Assembly: GCF_000972845.2 (NCBI RefSeq)
Contig: NC_040027.1
Coordinates: 13,755,760 to 13,819,759, forward strand
From: Larimichthys crocea
Taxonomy: Eukaryota > Chordata > Actinopteri > Sciaenidae
Direction of reading: 5' to 3'
DNA: 64,000 nucleotides
The notes under the pieces were generated by a model. The model worked only from the letters and a program-made list of their open reading frames with translations. It did no database searches and had not been told where the DNA came from. The position numbers and the translations under genes were made by a program. Shown piece by piece: positions 10,346-62,635 of the stretch (positions are counted from its first letter, which is position 1; every line of letters starts with the position of its first letter).

Positions 10346-11584
10346 TTGGGTTAATTCTAAGCAATATTTTGATTGTTGAGGGTTTTTTGTTTGTTTGTTT
10401 CAGCTCTATAGCTCGCTCTGTTGGTTGGTTGTTTAGTTATTTGTTGATGAAAATCATTTCATATGATGGAAAGCTCAAGAACAGCAACTAAATCGACCTT
10501 GTGGTAGGATTGTTCTCTCTGTTTGTGTTTCTAAACCTTGTCACTAAGCTACTCATCAGACTCGTGAGAAATACCATGTAGAGCTTAAGGCTCCACACTG
10601 TATCCTCACGCCTCCCTCTCAGCATACTGTAGACGATCGGGATCATGTGCCGCCGACTCAGTGACCTCTCTCTGGCTCAGCAGATCGCTAACCAACCGTT
10701 TTGAGAGGAACAATTGGCACCACTTAGGCCACCACTGCCAATTAATCAGGGCTCTGGTACAAATGGCTCACGGCCAAACAAGGCGCAGAGCACATATCCA
10801 GGCCGGGCTACAGCGTGAAGAAATCTGTCTGTAACCAGAAGCTGTGCTGCCCTGAGGGCTCGAAAGAGAGAGCAGATGAAGAAGATCGAGTCCAATTAAA
10901 GACCTATAGAGCTCTTGTGGGCTTATGCTGCTGATATTCCGTAAGAAACCTGATTTAAGAAGTTGTTAACCCTCCATTTGATCGCGACTCCAACCTGTCA
11001 AGTTGAACTGGTGGTTGTATTGAACCTCAAGGGTTGAGGCTAATCTGCTGGCCATCCGTCAGAGACTGCAGTAATTGCACTATATATTGTTTAGGAGAAC
11101 CCTTCATGTCTTTTACAGCAACTTACATCACCTTTCTCACACACGGCATCCCAGTAAAACCTTCCAGGTCAACGTAGATTAGAATAATTTAGATCACCAG
11201 TCCTTCAGTAGCAGCTCCAACTTCCATACTTGTGAGAACAGTTCCTGTTTCCTGGACAACTTTTCTGCATCGATGCTCACGTATGGTGAAAGGAACTAAA
11301 ATCTAAAATCATCATTAGCTGGTTAAATCCTGTCAAAAATGCCATTTTGGGGGATTATGTGTCAGATTTTCTCTGAAGCGAGGCTTGTTCTGCTGGGTTT
11401 TTTTTTTTTTGGGATAATGGATAGTCTATTCCCACTGAATATCTCCAAGCCACCACTAGAACACCTGAACCGGCCATAGGTCAATAGTTTAAGCTTCCCA
11501 GTAGCTGTGATGGTGGGGTGCTGATGTGAATTTTTTTATAAGAACCCTTAGTCCCTATGGTCTTGGTCCCACGATCCTCTGATC

Positions 11585-11779
11585 CAGGCCTGGGCAATCT
11601 GTTCCACAAAGGGCCGGCTGCAGGTTTCCTTCTAACCAAGCAGCAGCACACCAGACTTGACTCATTTAATCAACCGATCTCAGTCTTCACAGAGTTGATT
11701 GGTCAAACTGTGTGCTCTTGGTTGGTTCGGACAAAAACCTGCAGGCACACCGGCCCTTTGTGGAACAGATTGCACAGGC
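11585..11779. mobile_element. hAT-like miniature inverted-repeat element
   Basis: The left end CAGGCCTGGGCAATCTGTTC and the right end are imperfect inverted repeats; the block TGTTCCACAAAGGGCCGG on the left recurs as CCGGCCCTTTGTGGAACA on the right. An 8-base direct repeat CTCTGATC flanks both sides (11577-11584 and 11780-11787), which is the target-duplication length of hAT transposons. It is 195 bases with no transposase. Confidence 0.8.
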
Positions 11780-11983
11780 CTCTGATCCTTTAGAGTGAAA
11801 GGAGTCGCGTGGGTCTTCTGCACTTAAGGTGAACAGTGGTATAGGTCAGGTCAAAGACTAGACAGGAACCAGCATATGAAAGTTATGGGATTAGGTGAAT
11901 ATGAGGTGGGATATGGGGTTACTGAGGTCACTCTCGTAGCATGAACAGTTCATCATCTGAGGCAGAGGAAGCTGGCGTACGAC

Positions 11984-12596
11984 TTAAAGCAACATTATGT
12001 AACTTTTCTATCATGAAATAAAACAGATTTTAAATCACGTTGATGCCACACTGACATGTAATCAGGCGAATGGTGTCTCTGTCATCCGTACATCTGTTTC
12101 TGTAACTTTGTGCTCCGGGTATGATCACCCACGAGAATTAGTCACTGATTTTAGTGATTTACTCTTATCAGTGGCCTCTTGCTTGGTCACTCTCACATTT
12201 TCCCTTCTTATCTTCCTCCGTCAATGTCCTCTTCAGTCTTCTTGCCTCTGTCATTATGTCCATAGAGGCTGCTGAGACCGGTTACATTGCTTGATTGCCC
12301 AGCTCCTGTTCTGGCACGACACCAGCTCAGCTCGAGCTAACGAGAGTTGAGGTGGAGCAGCCAGAGGACTTTAGAGGAAAAACATTTTTTCCATAAAATA
12401 TGATCTAATTTCACCAGAATCAGTCAGATAGTTGGCGGTGTGTGACTTAAAGTGTTACGTACTTCTCCCATGTTCGTACTCAGAGCACAACGTTACAGTG
12501 CAGAAACAGATGTTAGGCACCCTTCAACTAATTACACGTCAAAATGATTTAAAATCTGGTATTTTATGGTAGAAAAGTTACATAATGTTGCTTTAA
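11984..12596. mobile_element. Miniature element with ~50-base terminal inverted repeats
   Basis: The left end TTAAAGCAACATTATGTAAC is the exact complement of the right end at 12577-12596. The inverted similarity continues inwards for about 50 bases (CTTTTCTAYCAT, AGATTTTAAATCA). TTAA is present at both extremities and may be the target duplication, which would fit piggyBac, but this is inferred. Total length is 613 bases, with no transposase. Confidence 0.8.
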
Positions 12597-12790
12597 ATGT
12601 TGCAAAAAAAAACCTAATATGGAGGCTGTGAGGGTCAAAAAGAGATATTGCACTCGCTGACTGAGTGATGGGTGAAACCAGAGCTGTAGATGACCTTCAG
12701 GGTTGACACATTCATTACTTTGCCCTCAGGATTATAACAGCACCTCAGGATGATGACGATGATGACGATCTCTGTCCTATGTCATCCCGT

Positions 12791-12800
12791 GTCACATGAC
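12791..12800. promoter_or_regulatory. Palindromic E-box GTCACATGAC (MITF/TFE-type)
   Basis: TCACATGA is the high-affinity site of the melanocyte regulator MITF and its TFE relatives. It lies about 3.9 kb before the OCA2 start codon and 2.1 kb before the candidate exon 1 donor. The motif is seen directly; function is inferred and a 10-base match could be chance. Confidence 0.35.
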
Positions 12801-14825
12801 TTTGTTGATATGAACTCTCAGCTTGTGTGCGTGTGAACCTAACAACATTGAGCAGTGAGTAACTCATTCATCCGGGACTCGCAGAGTCCGTATAGTGACA
12901 CAGTAGTTATCGTCATTCAAAGCCCCTGGCTCACTCTCCTCTCTACTTGTTGTACATGTGATTGCTCTGTTCCTGCTACTATATCTCACATCAGCCCACA
13001 AGACCAGTGTGCCGTCTCCCCCCGTGGACATCTTCTCTGTGTAGCTTTCATCCTCTGGTGTCACAGGCAACAGTGAGTCCAGACCAGGTGACTCCACCAG
13101 CTCAATGGGAAACAGTGTCTTCAGTGTTTTCTGAGAGCGGATGCTGTAAGTCTGCAGACTGCAATCACTCGTCTGCAGAGGTCATTCTGGGAGGGAGAGT
13201 TAATGGAAATATATTTTTGTCACTGATTTTGTTCAGTTCACTGGATAGATAATTGTCATTGAGGGGAGGTTTTAGTGGTGGGAGTCTCTAATTACTTAGG
13301 CCCTGTTAGTCTGGTTCACTGGCTTTTACTCATGGATGGCAGGACGTTAAAATCCTAATCTGCTCAGTTGTGTTGGGTCAAAGGCAAATGTATTTAAAGA
13401 TTAAATCACAGATACACTCCCTGATTTTGTAACTCGCCATAGTGCCCCCCTAAATTCTCCACATTTTTGTCTTGGTCGTGTTTAAATGGAAAATTTTGTA
13501 GCTGAATTTGACACACGGCAAACAAAAACTCAATTTGCATGCCTGAATTTAAAGTATCAGGTTTACTCTCATGTGTTCTGGCCTTAAGGGGTATAAGCTT
13601 GAACAGTAACTTTCTATGCTGAATATAGATGCAGCCATTTGATGGGAAGCTAATCAGTAACTTTATTTTTTTAAATGTGAGACTCTTTGTTACATTTAAC
13701 CTGAGGATACAAGTTACTTCTACTTCCAGAGAGATCTCTTTTTTTGGACTGTTTAATTAAGCAGTTTTCATTATACATTCCCTTTCTGACCTTTTCAAAC
13801 TGAGTCTGGTTTAACCGGCTTCACCACTTTGAACTTGTGTTTGCACAATAATTTCATCTTAATGTATCTTAATGCATTTTTAAAACTATATAAGCACAAA
13901 TAATATAACAAAAGATAGAGCAAACATTCAGATTTGCATGACTTTATCTCTGTAAAAAAAGGCTTCAAATGAGCTGCATGCACATGCATTTTAGAGAAAT
14001 CTTTATATGCATTACATAATTCAACAATACCGTGATAAATAACAACCAGTCAAAGAAATAATATACAAAAAAAATAATCAGTGAATAAAGAGCATTCTTT
14101 TCTGCAAATGCAGCGTGGAGGGGTTTAGGTTTTCCTTGAAATCTCTCTGTCTCTGACCTGTCTGACCTTTCTACACCTTAAAGCTGAGGTTGTCTCACCC
14201 TGTTAAAGCGAGTTAGGCTTAGTGGTTTGTATTTGACAGCTTTCCCCTCCCAGAAACATCAACATCAATACAACGTCGCTTATTCATTCAAAAAAAAACT
14301 TAAGTAAGCGTAAAAATCTAAAAAGTCACCCTTGAAATAATCAGGTCAGTTCTGCTTTGATAACCTCAACGTTAACACGAATGAAAATCTTTATTGTCTT
14401 TTGTTTTAAAAATGTGAAATTTCACGTCAATTTAGGGGAAAATTTGTATTTGTTTAGTTCCAGAAACGGTCGTGAAATTTTCCTTTCAGTGGTGCAGTTG
14501 GTTGGGGGTTGTTGGGAGGAGGCGGCTAAGTGGCGTGGTGGAGTTAGGTTGTAAAAAAAAAAAAGGGAGAGAATGATTGAATGGGAAAGTTTTCTGCTAT
14601 TAGTGGAGAGTACTTGTGTGCCACTCCCACCCCCGTCCTCCTCCACCCACGTCCTCAATATCCAGACTGCTCTGCAACATCTCCCTCCTTCGCTGGCGAG
14701 CACAGTAGAGGAGAAGAAACATCTCAGCCTCTCTCTCATCTTCGTCATCGTCACTGTGCTCAAATACAACAAACAGCAAAAAAACACAGGATTGTCGGCA
14801 TGAAACACTTGTGAAACAAACTTTA

Positions 14826-14925
14826 TCCTCATCACTACTGCTGCCATCATCATCATCATTGTGTTTGTCTTCATCATCCTTATCATCACCGTCATCATCA
14901 TCCCGAGCTGTCTTCGTCTTTAACG
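14826..14925 (+). other. Candidate OCA2 non-coding exon 1 (3' border only)
   Basis: A consensus donor follows position 14925 (TTTAACG/GTAAGC). OCA2 needs an upstream exon because the start-codon exon has a good acceptor ten bases before the ATG, and in mammals exon 1 is non-coding. Upstream (14610-14720) lies C-rich sequence that could belong to a promoter. The 5' border given is arbitrary, and another donor could be the true one. Confidence 0.25.
14843..14905. repeat. CAT/ATC-rich trinucleotide repeats
   Basis: Interrupted CATCAT runs (14846-14860, 14869-14905). They create a long but meaningless Met-rich open frame on the - strand (14422-14901). Confidence 0.8.
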
Positions 14926-16301
14926 GTAAGCCTGATTCATTTCTGTCTCTCTCGCTCCGATGCCAAAATAAAAGTTTGAATTTATTTTGAAATTAGCTTC
15001 ACCTACTCAGCATTCTTTGTATTGTGGATTTGAAACACTGTATTACACTAGTCGGCTTTGTTTTCGGGGGGTTAAGCATTTTGTCTTAACATAACTCCAC
15101 AAAAACTTTGTAGAAATCCATTTAATTCTACTAATATGTCATTGAATGTGTGGTGAATGGATGAATCAATATATTTTATATTATGTTATACATCTTCAGA
15201 CATTCAGAAAGTTAAAATACAGAAAAAAAAAACACCTGACATGTATAATCCTTCAGTTACAGTCTTGGGTGTTGTGGTTGCAGTAATTAACCTCCTCTCA
15301 GCGTGTCTTTGTCTCATTCCTAACACACTTGTTGAAAGATATTCATCTTGAATTTTTAATTGCTGTGAACGAAGGGTGGAAAAAACTGAGAAAGCAGTTT
15401 GTCTTTGTCGTCACACGCAGCCCACAGGCAGGATGTCATATAAAAAGGATCATTCTTCTCTGTGATGAGGCACATCACAAGCATTGGATAAGGATATTAT
15501 GTGAGGCGTGAACAAAACATTACATTATTCTGACATTATTTTGAATGCCAGAAAAAAAAAACTTGTGGATTTGACTTAAAGAGTTGTTTTTATAATAATA
15601 TATGCATCCTGAATGGTGCAAATTTTAACTTTAAAGCTGCTTTAATAAATATTTTAGGTGGGCAGTGGATCAAATCATGTGTAATGTGACAGGAGTTGCT
15701 CGTAGTATTTTTCTTGTCTGGAAATATTCCTCTAAATTGTTGGAGGGATCAGTTATTCGACCCCTGTCACGCCCCCCGACAGGACTGTAGTCTTACTCCT
15801 CAAAGAGGTATTATCACAGAGAGCTCAAAATGTCACACGTGAGTTCACGTTGCCTTTCATGTGAGCAATAATCCCGTCGAATTCACGCAGCTTTTGTATT
15901 GGCGAGAACCACATGTCTGCTGTAGCTGACCTCATGCTGTGCTTTATGGGAGCTGAGAGTCACTCAGCTGTTATAATGCGTCTCAGCCTCCAGCTGTGTC
16001 GTCGTAGCAAGACACGGGTAGAATTTACATGACAAAGTGTTTACATTTAAAATCAAGCCTGATGCTTTAGATGTGCAGTATATCCCTCATACTGGTAAAA
16101 TCAATATAGCCTGCGGCTCAGTCAGCACTGTAGGATGGCACAACAGAGCCTCTTGTTCCTAGGACAGTAAGACAGTTATAAAATACTTCACTGCGTCATT
16201 AAAATCAGTAGATGGGAAGTTAAAAAAGTCAACAACAGATTATTATTTTATTAAATAAGAGATAAGGAATGATTACTATGAAATGATAAATCACTGCTGT
16301 G

Positions 16302-16580
16302 TCTTTGAAGCTGCTATAATCAATATTTTTGTAGTCACAAACCTGCAGTTTTTCAGTGATGTCTCTGTTTTAGCATCTTTCAGTCCATTGTTTTGGTTTT
16401 CCACCCTGGCACTATTCTGTTTTGGTTCACTCTCACCACTCTCATGCTGATATTTGTGAGATATTCCCCTCATGAGTTTGATAGAAACACTAAGACTACA
16501 AATGAATGTTAATATTGTTTGAAACAAAAAAATATGTCAGTGTTGTTTGTTTCTGCTGCCCCCAAGTGGCCATAAAAAAA
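16302..16580 (+). repeat. Dispersed repeat family E, copy 1 (just before OCA2 start exon)
   Basis: It begins TTGAAGCTGCTATAATCAAT, contains TTTTGGTTCACTCTCACCAC and ends TGCCCCCAAGTGGCCATAAA. The same blocks recur at 17863-18215, 37060-37320 and 40241-40925. It ends only about 80 bases before the coding exon at 16659. Confidence 0.7.
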
Positions 16581-16668
16581 CTGTTTGCAAGTTTAACTGT
16601 TGAATTTAATCTAACTATTTGGAGATATTTACTGAATCGAAACCTCTGCTTCCTCCAGTGATCTAACC

Positions 16669-56310
<39,642 letters not shown>

Positions 56311-57830
56311 TCCACAACATGTGTACGGAGCCAAAGACACAGTGTACATGTGTGTGTTTTACCGCTCTAAGCATTCAGCTCACTGTAATGTGATACGTAA
56401 TCTGATTGACTGGTCAGATTACAGGCACTATATAAAGCACACAGCCGTATTTTGGAAAATGCTTTTGATGAAAGGAGCTTTGACCAAAACGCTGAATCTA
56501 TCATCCGACGTGAGTACGATGCATTACTTCTTGGTGACCGTTCCACCTTCACAGGGTTGAGTTTTCCAACTTTGTCAAGAACCTTTTTGTCGTCAGCAAA
56601 TAATCAAGCCAAGGGAAGGAAATGTGTCTTTACTGGTCCCACTCCATAAGGGTACATTCACAGAGGATCCGGTGCTACGACGAAAATGCAGGATTTTCCA
56701 TTAATTTGAGTCGGGGTAGTGCGTCTTGGCTGGGGCGGTGCAGGACGCAGGGCCGGAGAACTTGAGCTGGATCCAACTTTTGGAAAAATGCAGCCTGCCA
56801 ATCAGATGCTCAGACCACAAACCTCCACAGTGAGCCTGAAATGTCTCTGAAACTGAGACTATCCAGGTGGATTCATGGACTAAACTCTGATACTCTATCT
56901 GTTGTGTTTTGGCTTTGTTTATTTCATGTACCCAGCTTCTAAATATGTGTCTGGTTCGCAGTTTACACTGAAAAATACTGTAGTGACATGAAGTTTAATT
57001 TGGTTTGAGAGAGAGAGAAAGAGGGAGAGAGAGAGAAAGATTGCAGTGGTCGAGAGACATAGACAGTGAATGAAAGTGAGCGAGCACCGGCATCAATAAA
57101 GCCGGTTAATCAGCTGAACGTTACACGCTAAAAGTTACATTCAGCACAAATAGACACACCCACACACTGCCCCACGACCCTGCAGCCATGTGCTGCCGTG
57201 CCTGATCCTGTCTGAATGTACCCTAATGCTGTTCATGGTGCTATTGCCTCAATGGGTGTAACTGGCATATGTGATGTCAGACTGTTTGGAAATCTATGTC
57301 TGTTTTTTGTTTTTTCTATTTAAAAAAAAGACTTCTCTCGATATGTATCACACTGATTTGTCTTTAAAGTTCAGGACACTGATTAATTTGTTTTAGGCAC
57401 TTCACCCACAGTTTACCAAATTTATGTTGTATAATATTTTAAATACCCAGTGAAAGGGATTTTATAACTGTTAATGTCTAATATTTTTGTCAGCTGCCTA
57501 AATGAATCTGAAAAAAACAAACACAGCATCAGCTGAATCGGAAATTAGCAGAATGATTAAATTTACATTAAACATATATCTATTGTACTGTGTAAACAAC
57601 GATCACATTTAAACTAAATGATTTAGTTCAGTTAACCGTATTTAATGTAGAAAATGTTTAATCATGTAAATGCTCTTACATGGAATGGACAACATCTTTG
57701 TACCTTATCCAGCTGAAACTATATCACCTGTATTTATTGTACGGCCCGACAACTTGAACGTCATCTTTATCTTTCAGAACATTCAGACACAGATCAGTTT
57801 GAACAATAAAGGTTGTGATGTTTCTCATTT
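56311..57830 (+). other. oca2: Probable OCA2 3' UTR
   Basis: AATAAA occurs at 57095-57100 (inside the inserted element) and 57805-57810, the latter followed by GT-rich sequence. The full 3' UTR would be about 1.5 kb and would include the family C transposon. The end is inferred. Confidence 0.4.
56650..57223 (+). mobile_element. Miniature transposon with 26-base inverted ends, PIF/Harbinger-like (family C, full copy)
   Basis: The left end GGGTACATTCACAGAGGATC and the complement of the right end, GGGTACATTCAGACAGGATC, match at 17 of 20 positions. TAA lies on both sides (56647-56649 and 57224-57226), which fits the 3-base target duplication of PIF/Harbinger. It is 574 bases long and has no transposase. 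Related copies lie at 366-681 and 24010-24930 (reversed). Confidence 0.8.
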
Positions 57831-60036
57831 TCATTTGGCTCACTTGGATTTTGTTATTCTTTGTGAATATTTGGTACCGATTTCTAATAACTTTCATTTA
57901 TTTTTTATTGCTTTATAATTCAATAAATCTCTGAGCTGGGGAGGGAGATGGTTTGTGCAGCTACATTCACCAGTAAGAGCGGATTGTCCGTAAATCCCAG
58001 CTGTCTCAGATGAAAGTTAGTAAAATTAGCCAGTGTAAAACAAAAAGCAAAAAGACAACTCTCTGGCTGGTGAAAGGTTCTCATTTTCTCAAGTCTGTCC
58101 ACATGACCATATGTACAGTACATCGTGTTGGCTATAATTAATATTTAGTGTCATGTATGTGAAAGCAAACTCTTCTAGTGATGAATCCTCACCTGGGTCT
58201 GTAGCTCCCCTCGGCTTTACAGAGCTTTAAGGTGAGTTTCAGTTCATTTTTTAGCTGTCAGCCCACAACACAACTTTTCTTTCAGCTGCAGGAGGCAAAC
58301 AGCAGGCTGAGTTAGTGATTAGCTTGTGAACATAGTCGAACACTGAGCGGTTAAATAGTCGAAAAACAGAGCTAAAAGAAGACCCTGTAACTGCCAATGT
58401 GTAAATATACAACAGTTTGATATATTTTTATGTAATTATAAGGTGATGATATGTCAATGTCGAAAACTGTTTCGATATCGAGAAGAGAAGCAAAGATATT
58501 CAGCAGCTTTTTAAAAAAAAAATCAAATGGTTGGTCTTCCAAGCACCAGCCAAAAAGGATTTTACACAACATAGCAATCCAAAAATTGTTAGTCAAATGA
58601 CTGGCAGCTGCCAAACAAAAGCAAGTTGAATTATGATAAAAATTAAAATGTCAAAAATTATAAATTTACTGAAATATAAGTCAAGGTTTTGCAGAGAAAC
58701 AGTTATTTTACAGATTTTCCCTTAATTATTACAATCAAACACCTTCAATATATTTTAATATGAACCACATTATTATTGTATATGTCATTTTATGTGTGTG
58801 TAATTTAAGAAAGCAGAGAAAAGAAATGCTGTATAAATAATATCACAATGTTTCTCTACAAAAACAAAAGAAAACTGTATACATTAGAGTTTGTATACAT
58901 ACAGAAAACTACTGTAAAATGAGTTTTTCATGATCTTTTTACAGTGTACAAAGCATTAGTAAAGCATCAGTCACAGGGTCTGAACTTTGTATAAATTGCA
59001 CCTGAAAGTGGTACCAATATATTACATAATTGTCCAGGGTCATTTTGGAAAAATGTGCCTGTACTTTTCTGACAGGGTCATTATTGCTCTGTCCACCTAC
59101 ACTTTCCTGTTCGAGCTCTGGGAGTTCTCAACATCTTAAAAATGTCAAAAACCACTAAATGCAAAGTAGAGAGGTCGGCGGATACTTAACCAAAATAAAT
59201 GACAACAGCATCGTAAAATAACTCTCGTGGCTGCTGCAGAGAGGATTTCTTCTCTCATGCGGAAAGCTTTCTGGTACTTCAGCAGTGTTTCCTCTGAAGT
59301 TGCACCGTTGCTCGACTCTTACTGTCTTTATTGGCAGCGACTGAGAGCAAAACTGACTTTCATGTTCTCTTTAATGAGTCGGGCTCCAGGCCAACTAGAA
59401 CCCAACTACACAGATCGATGTATGTACTCCTGTTGGAACTGCTGTTTCACATTAAAACTCCCAGGGGGATCGCGCTTGAAGTGTGGAACACCCCTGTTTG
59501 TTACAGTCACTGGGAATCTGTTTATGTTGTCCACTTTGTTTCCATTACAGAGCCGCGCTCTGGATCACAGCATTAATTAGCATCTAATTAATTAAAGACA
59601 CTTCCACCCTCGGAGAACTCTACATGGTTATACATCATTAATGTGTTTAATGTGTTCCTGGTGTTAAAGTAATTTATGGCTGGAGGCTCAAACCTTATTT
59701 TTTTTGTTCTTCTGTACTAAAATGAGCCACACATTCAAAAAACAACAGAACATGTTTTCTCAGATTTAATGACTGAACTTAATGTTTGTAGGCTGTACGG
59801 ATTTTAAAATCTCTTGATTTGTGATATAGCTATGTAAATAAAATGACACCGCCCAGCTGTTAGGAAATTATTAAATCTTTTCTAAAAAATGAAACCAAAC
59901 ATTTGTGAGCTGTTTTTAAAGATTCATGTCACAGAGTAGGAAATATGGACTAAATGTGGACTACCACTGTCATACCACTGACTATAAACTTATCTAATAA
60001 CCAAAATAAAACACACCTCTAGACCTCGTGCTTAAC

Positions 60037-60080
60037 CAGTGTTTCCAAACTTTTTACACTGCGTACCACTGTAATCATCC
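60037..60080. repeat. hAT-like element terminus
   Basis: CAGTGTTTCCAAACTTTTTA and TACACTGCGTACCACTG resemble the termini of hAT miniature elements and the ends of 20505-20656. The partner end was not found. Confidence 0.45.
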
Positions 60081-62304
60081 ACGGACGGCTCACACAAGAG
60101 GCAGGTTTATTTCCTGTTAAAAAGATCCAGAACCAGTTGAGGAACCAAACGCTCCTAATCCGAATTTCTGTTCTGGTCATTCTGCTGTTGAGAGATTCCT
60201 CCAAGTACCAATAGGGGAATAAGAGGAATGTTGGCAAGCTCGAGATGAGACCCAGGATCGGGATGCGCCTCCAGGAAGTGTTGATGATTATGACCACACC
60301 TCATCAGCTGGAACCAATCAGGAGCACACCTAACTTAGCATGCACAATAAACACTACAAGCAAAGTAATACATAAGAGCATTGACCGCAGCTGTAACAAC
60401 TGCATTGTTGGTTTTGCTCTACAGTACATTGAGCTACATTTTGAAGCTGGTGTGGGTTTAAAAATCTCCCGGTTTTGTATGATTGCTGTTGAGCTTTTGG
60501 TCCAACATGGTAAGTAAGTTGTTTTCCTCGAGTTCTTGGGGACTAATGCCAACGTCATATTTGTCCTGATTAAACTGACACATTACAGAACAGAGCTGCA
60601 GAGGCTTGTTATATTGACTCTCTGTCTCTGCACTCAATCCTGTAAAAAACAAAAACAGAGTGAGATGGCTCCTGCTAAACAGTATTTGCCTTGTTTGCTT
60701 TGCTCCTTTGCATAACTGCTGACATTTTAGTTGGGAGCTGGAGCTAATCCAGCAGTTCTGTGAGAGCCACTTATCTGGTGCTCGGTGTGGGCATCCTGAG
60801 AGTTAAGAGCTTTTGTGGCCACTGACCTGGGAGCCGCCCTAAAGTCCAGTCCACTGAATATCCAATATTTGTTTCCAGGAATCAAATCAATAACAATGAC
60901 CAGGCTTTTCAACTATTGGAACCTTCTGAGTGCTGTTTTCTTCCTTTGGTTTGCTGAATGTGAATATAGTGCGAAACAATCAGACCTGATTCAGTGATTA
61001 CAGATTTGTTCCTTCGCTCTGTTCCAGATTTTAACGTGGGATGTCACCATGAGATGTCACTTCAACACTCAGGTCATTTACAACAATATAAGTGACAGAA
61101 TCTCTATGACGTCACTGTAAAAGAAAGGTATGAGATGACATAAATAAAAGAGACTGAAATATGGTATTCAGTTTATCTCATTAGTGGAATTTTTTGTCTT
61201 TATTCCAAGCTGGAAACACTACATCAGACTTACTATGTTAATATTTCAGAAGCTACAGCTACCTACCAGCAGATATACAGAGCTTCTAATTTATTTGGAG
61301 CCATGTTTCTGGCCACCTGATGAATTTAATACCAATATTCTTTCTTTCAGTTCTGTGTTCTCTCAGTTAAAGTACAGCCATTGTGCACTTCCTGGAAATA
61401 ATGATCGCAACATTTTAGTGCTTCTGCTTCTTGGCCAAATTGCAACCGGGTGGAGCATTAGCGCCGACATTTGACTGGCAAAATATAAATATGAAAACAC
61501 ATGTACGACTTACATTTGTATATTGCAATATTCACCGCAACTGTCAATGAATGTACACTGTCATATTTTAATATGGCAGATGATTGGAACAGCTAATGCA
61601 TCTGCACTATACTGAATCAGTCCATGCACAAGTATGGACATAATTACTTCTCATATACATCATTTGCCACTTGGAATTCACCAGATGACATTTCAAATGT
61701 TGGAAAAAATAAGATGACGACACAAACTCATGCAGGTAAGTAGGCCAGGCAATTGTGTCTGTTTATTGCCGAACATGTTGTATTTCGGTTCTTCGTGACA
61801 CTATTGTTCCTCTGACCATGTAAACTAATTAATTACACCAGTTCAATGAGAATACATTCGATTTCCTCTAAGAAGTCTCCTCTATCCACGGCTAATGCTC
61901 TTATTCATCAAGAAGGGATTAAATGTGTCCTACCCTCTGTAATTAAGAACTGGAGTGAGGGAGCTTAAGAGGATTCACTTTAAAGCCTCCTGTTACGAGA
62001 CGATATAGACTGAAACAAACATTTTCTTCTTTGATCACCCCCAACATCGAGAACTGACCCCCATGGAAGGTCTTTGTTTTTAATTAGCCTGAGAGGAAAA
62101 ATGACACAGTCTATTATTAAATAACATATGGAGCTAGCCTTTTATGTTCAATGTTGATGTAAAATTAACAGTTGAATAGAAGAAGTAGATGAGGTCTGAG
62201 GTATGCTGTAGTACTGCATATAAACAACAGTCTGCAGCCACACTAGCAGCAGCAGTTTATATTTTGGCAGTCAAACGCTGGTGCTGATCAAGCGGCAATC
62301 TCAG

Positions 62305-62635
62305 TGGCTGGGAAATGAAGCCAGTGTGGAAGTGCCTAAAAACTGCAGTTCCTCGAACGTCCACTTGAGGCTGGCTACAGAAGTGAGTCAGTCTCCATAA
62401 GTCCCCATGTTAAAATGTCCAACTTCACAGCAGAAATAAACATGTTTACAGCCTGGTACAAAAAACTGTTTTGGTCTCTACAGCTAATTTTCCCGTTCAT
62501 GACAACTGTACTGAGTCTGAATTTATATATAACACACCTGTTCAAAGTACATTAAGGCTTGAAGTTATGTAGGACTGTCATAACGGCTCTTCAGAAATAG
62601 GTGATGTCATGCATACACCAGTCAGTGATACTACA
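62305..62635 (+). repeat. Dispersed repeat family B, copy at 62 kb
   Basis: It has the same order of blocks as 8261-8553, from TGAAGCCAGTGTGGAAGTGC to CAGCAGAAATAAACATGTTT, plus a tail GTGATGTCATGCATACACC shared with 18944-19070. Confidence 0.85.

Larger units (their letters stand above)
6836..16658. other. HERC2-OCA2 intergenic region and upstream OCA2 sequence
   Basis: No coding exon is recognised in these 9.8 kb. They hold a GATGT microsatellite, one family B repeat, a hAT-like miniature element, a second element with long inverted ends, CAT repeats, a palindromic E-box at 12791-12800, and a family E repeat just before the first coding exon. OCA2 promoter and non-coding exon 1 should lie here. 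The longest open frames (e.g. 7746-8087) match nothing I know and have no splice or start context. Confidence 0.75.

Noticed and set aside
11557..11793. 78-codon open frame on the + strand
   Set aside because: It coincides with the near-palindromic hAT-like element and its flanks.
14422..14901. 159-codon open frame on the - strand, Met-rich
   Set aside because: It is produced by CAT/ATC trinucleotide repeats; low complexity, no family resemblance.
59227..59580. 117-codon open frame downstream of OCA2
   Set aside because: No recognisable similarity; overlaps another frame of similar length, as expected by chance.
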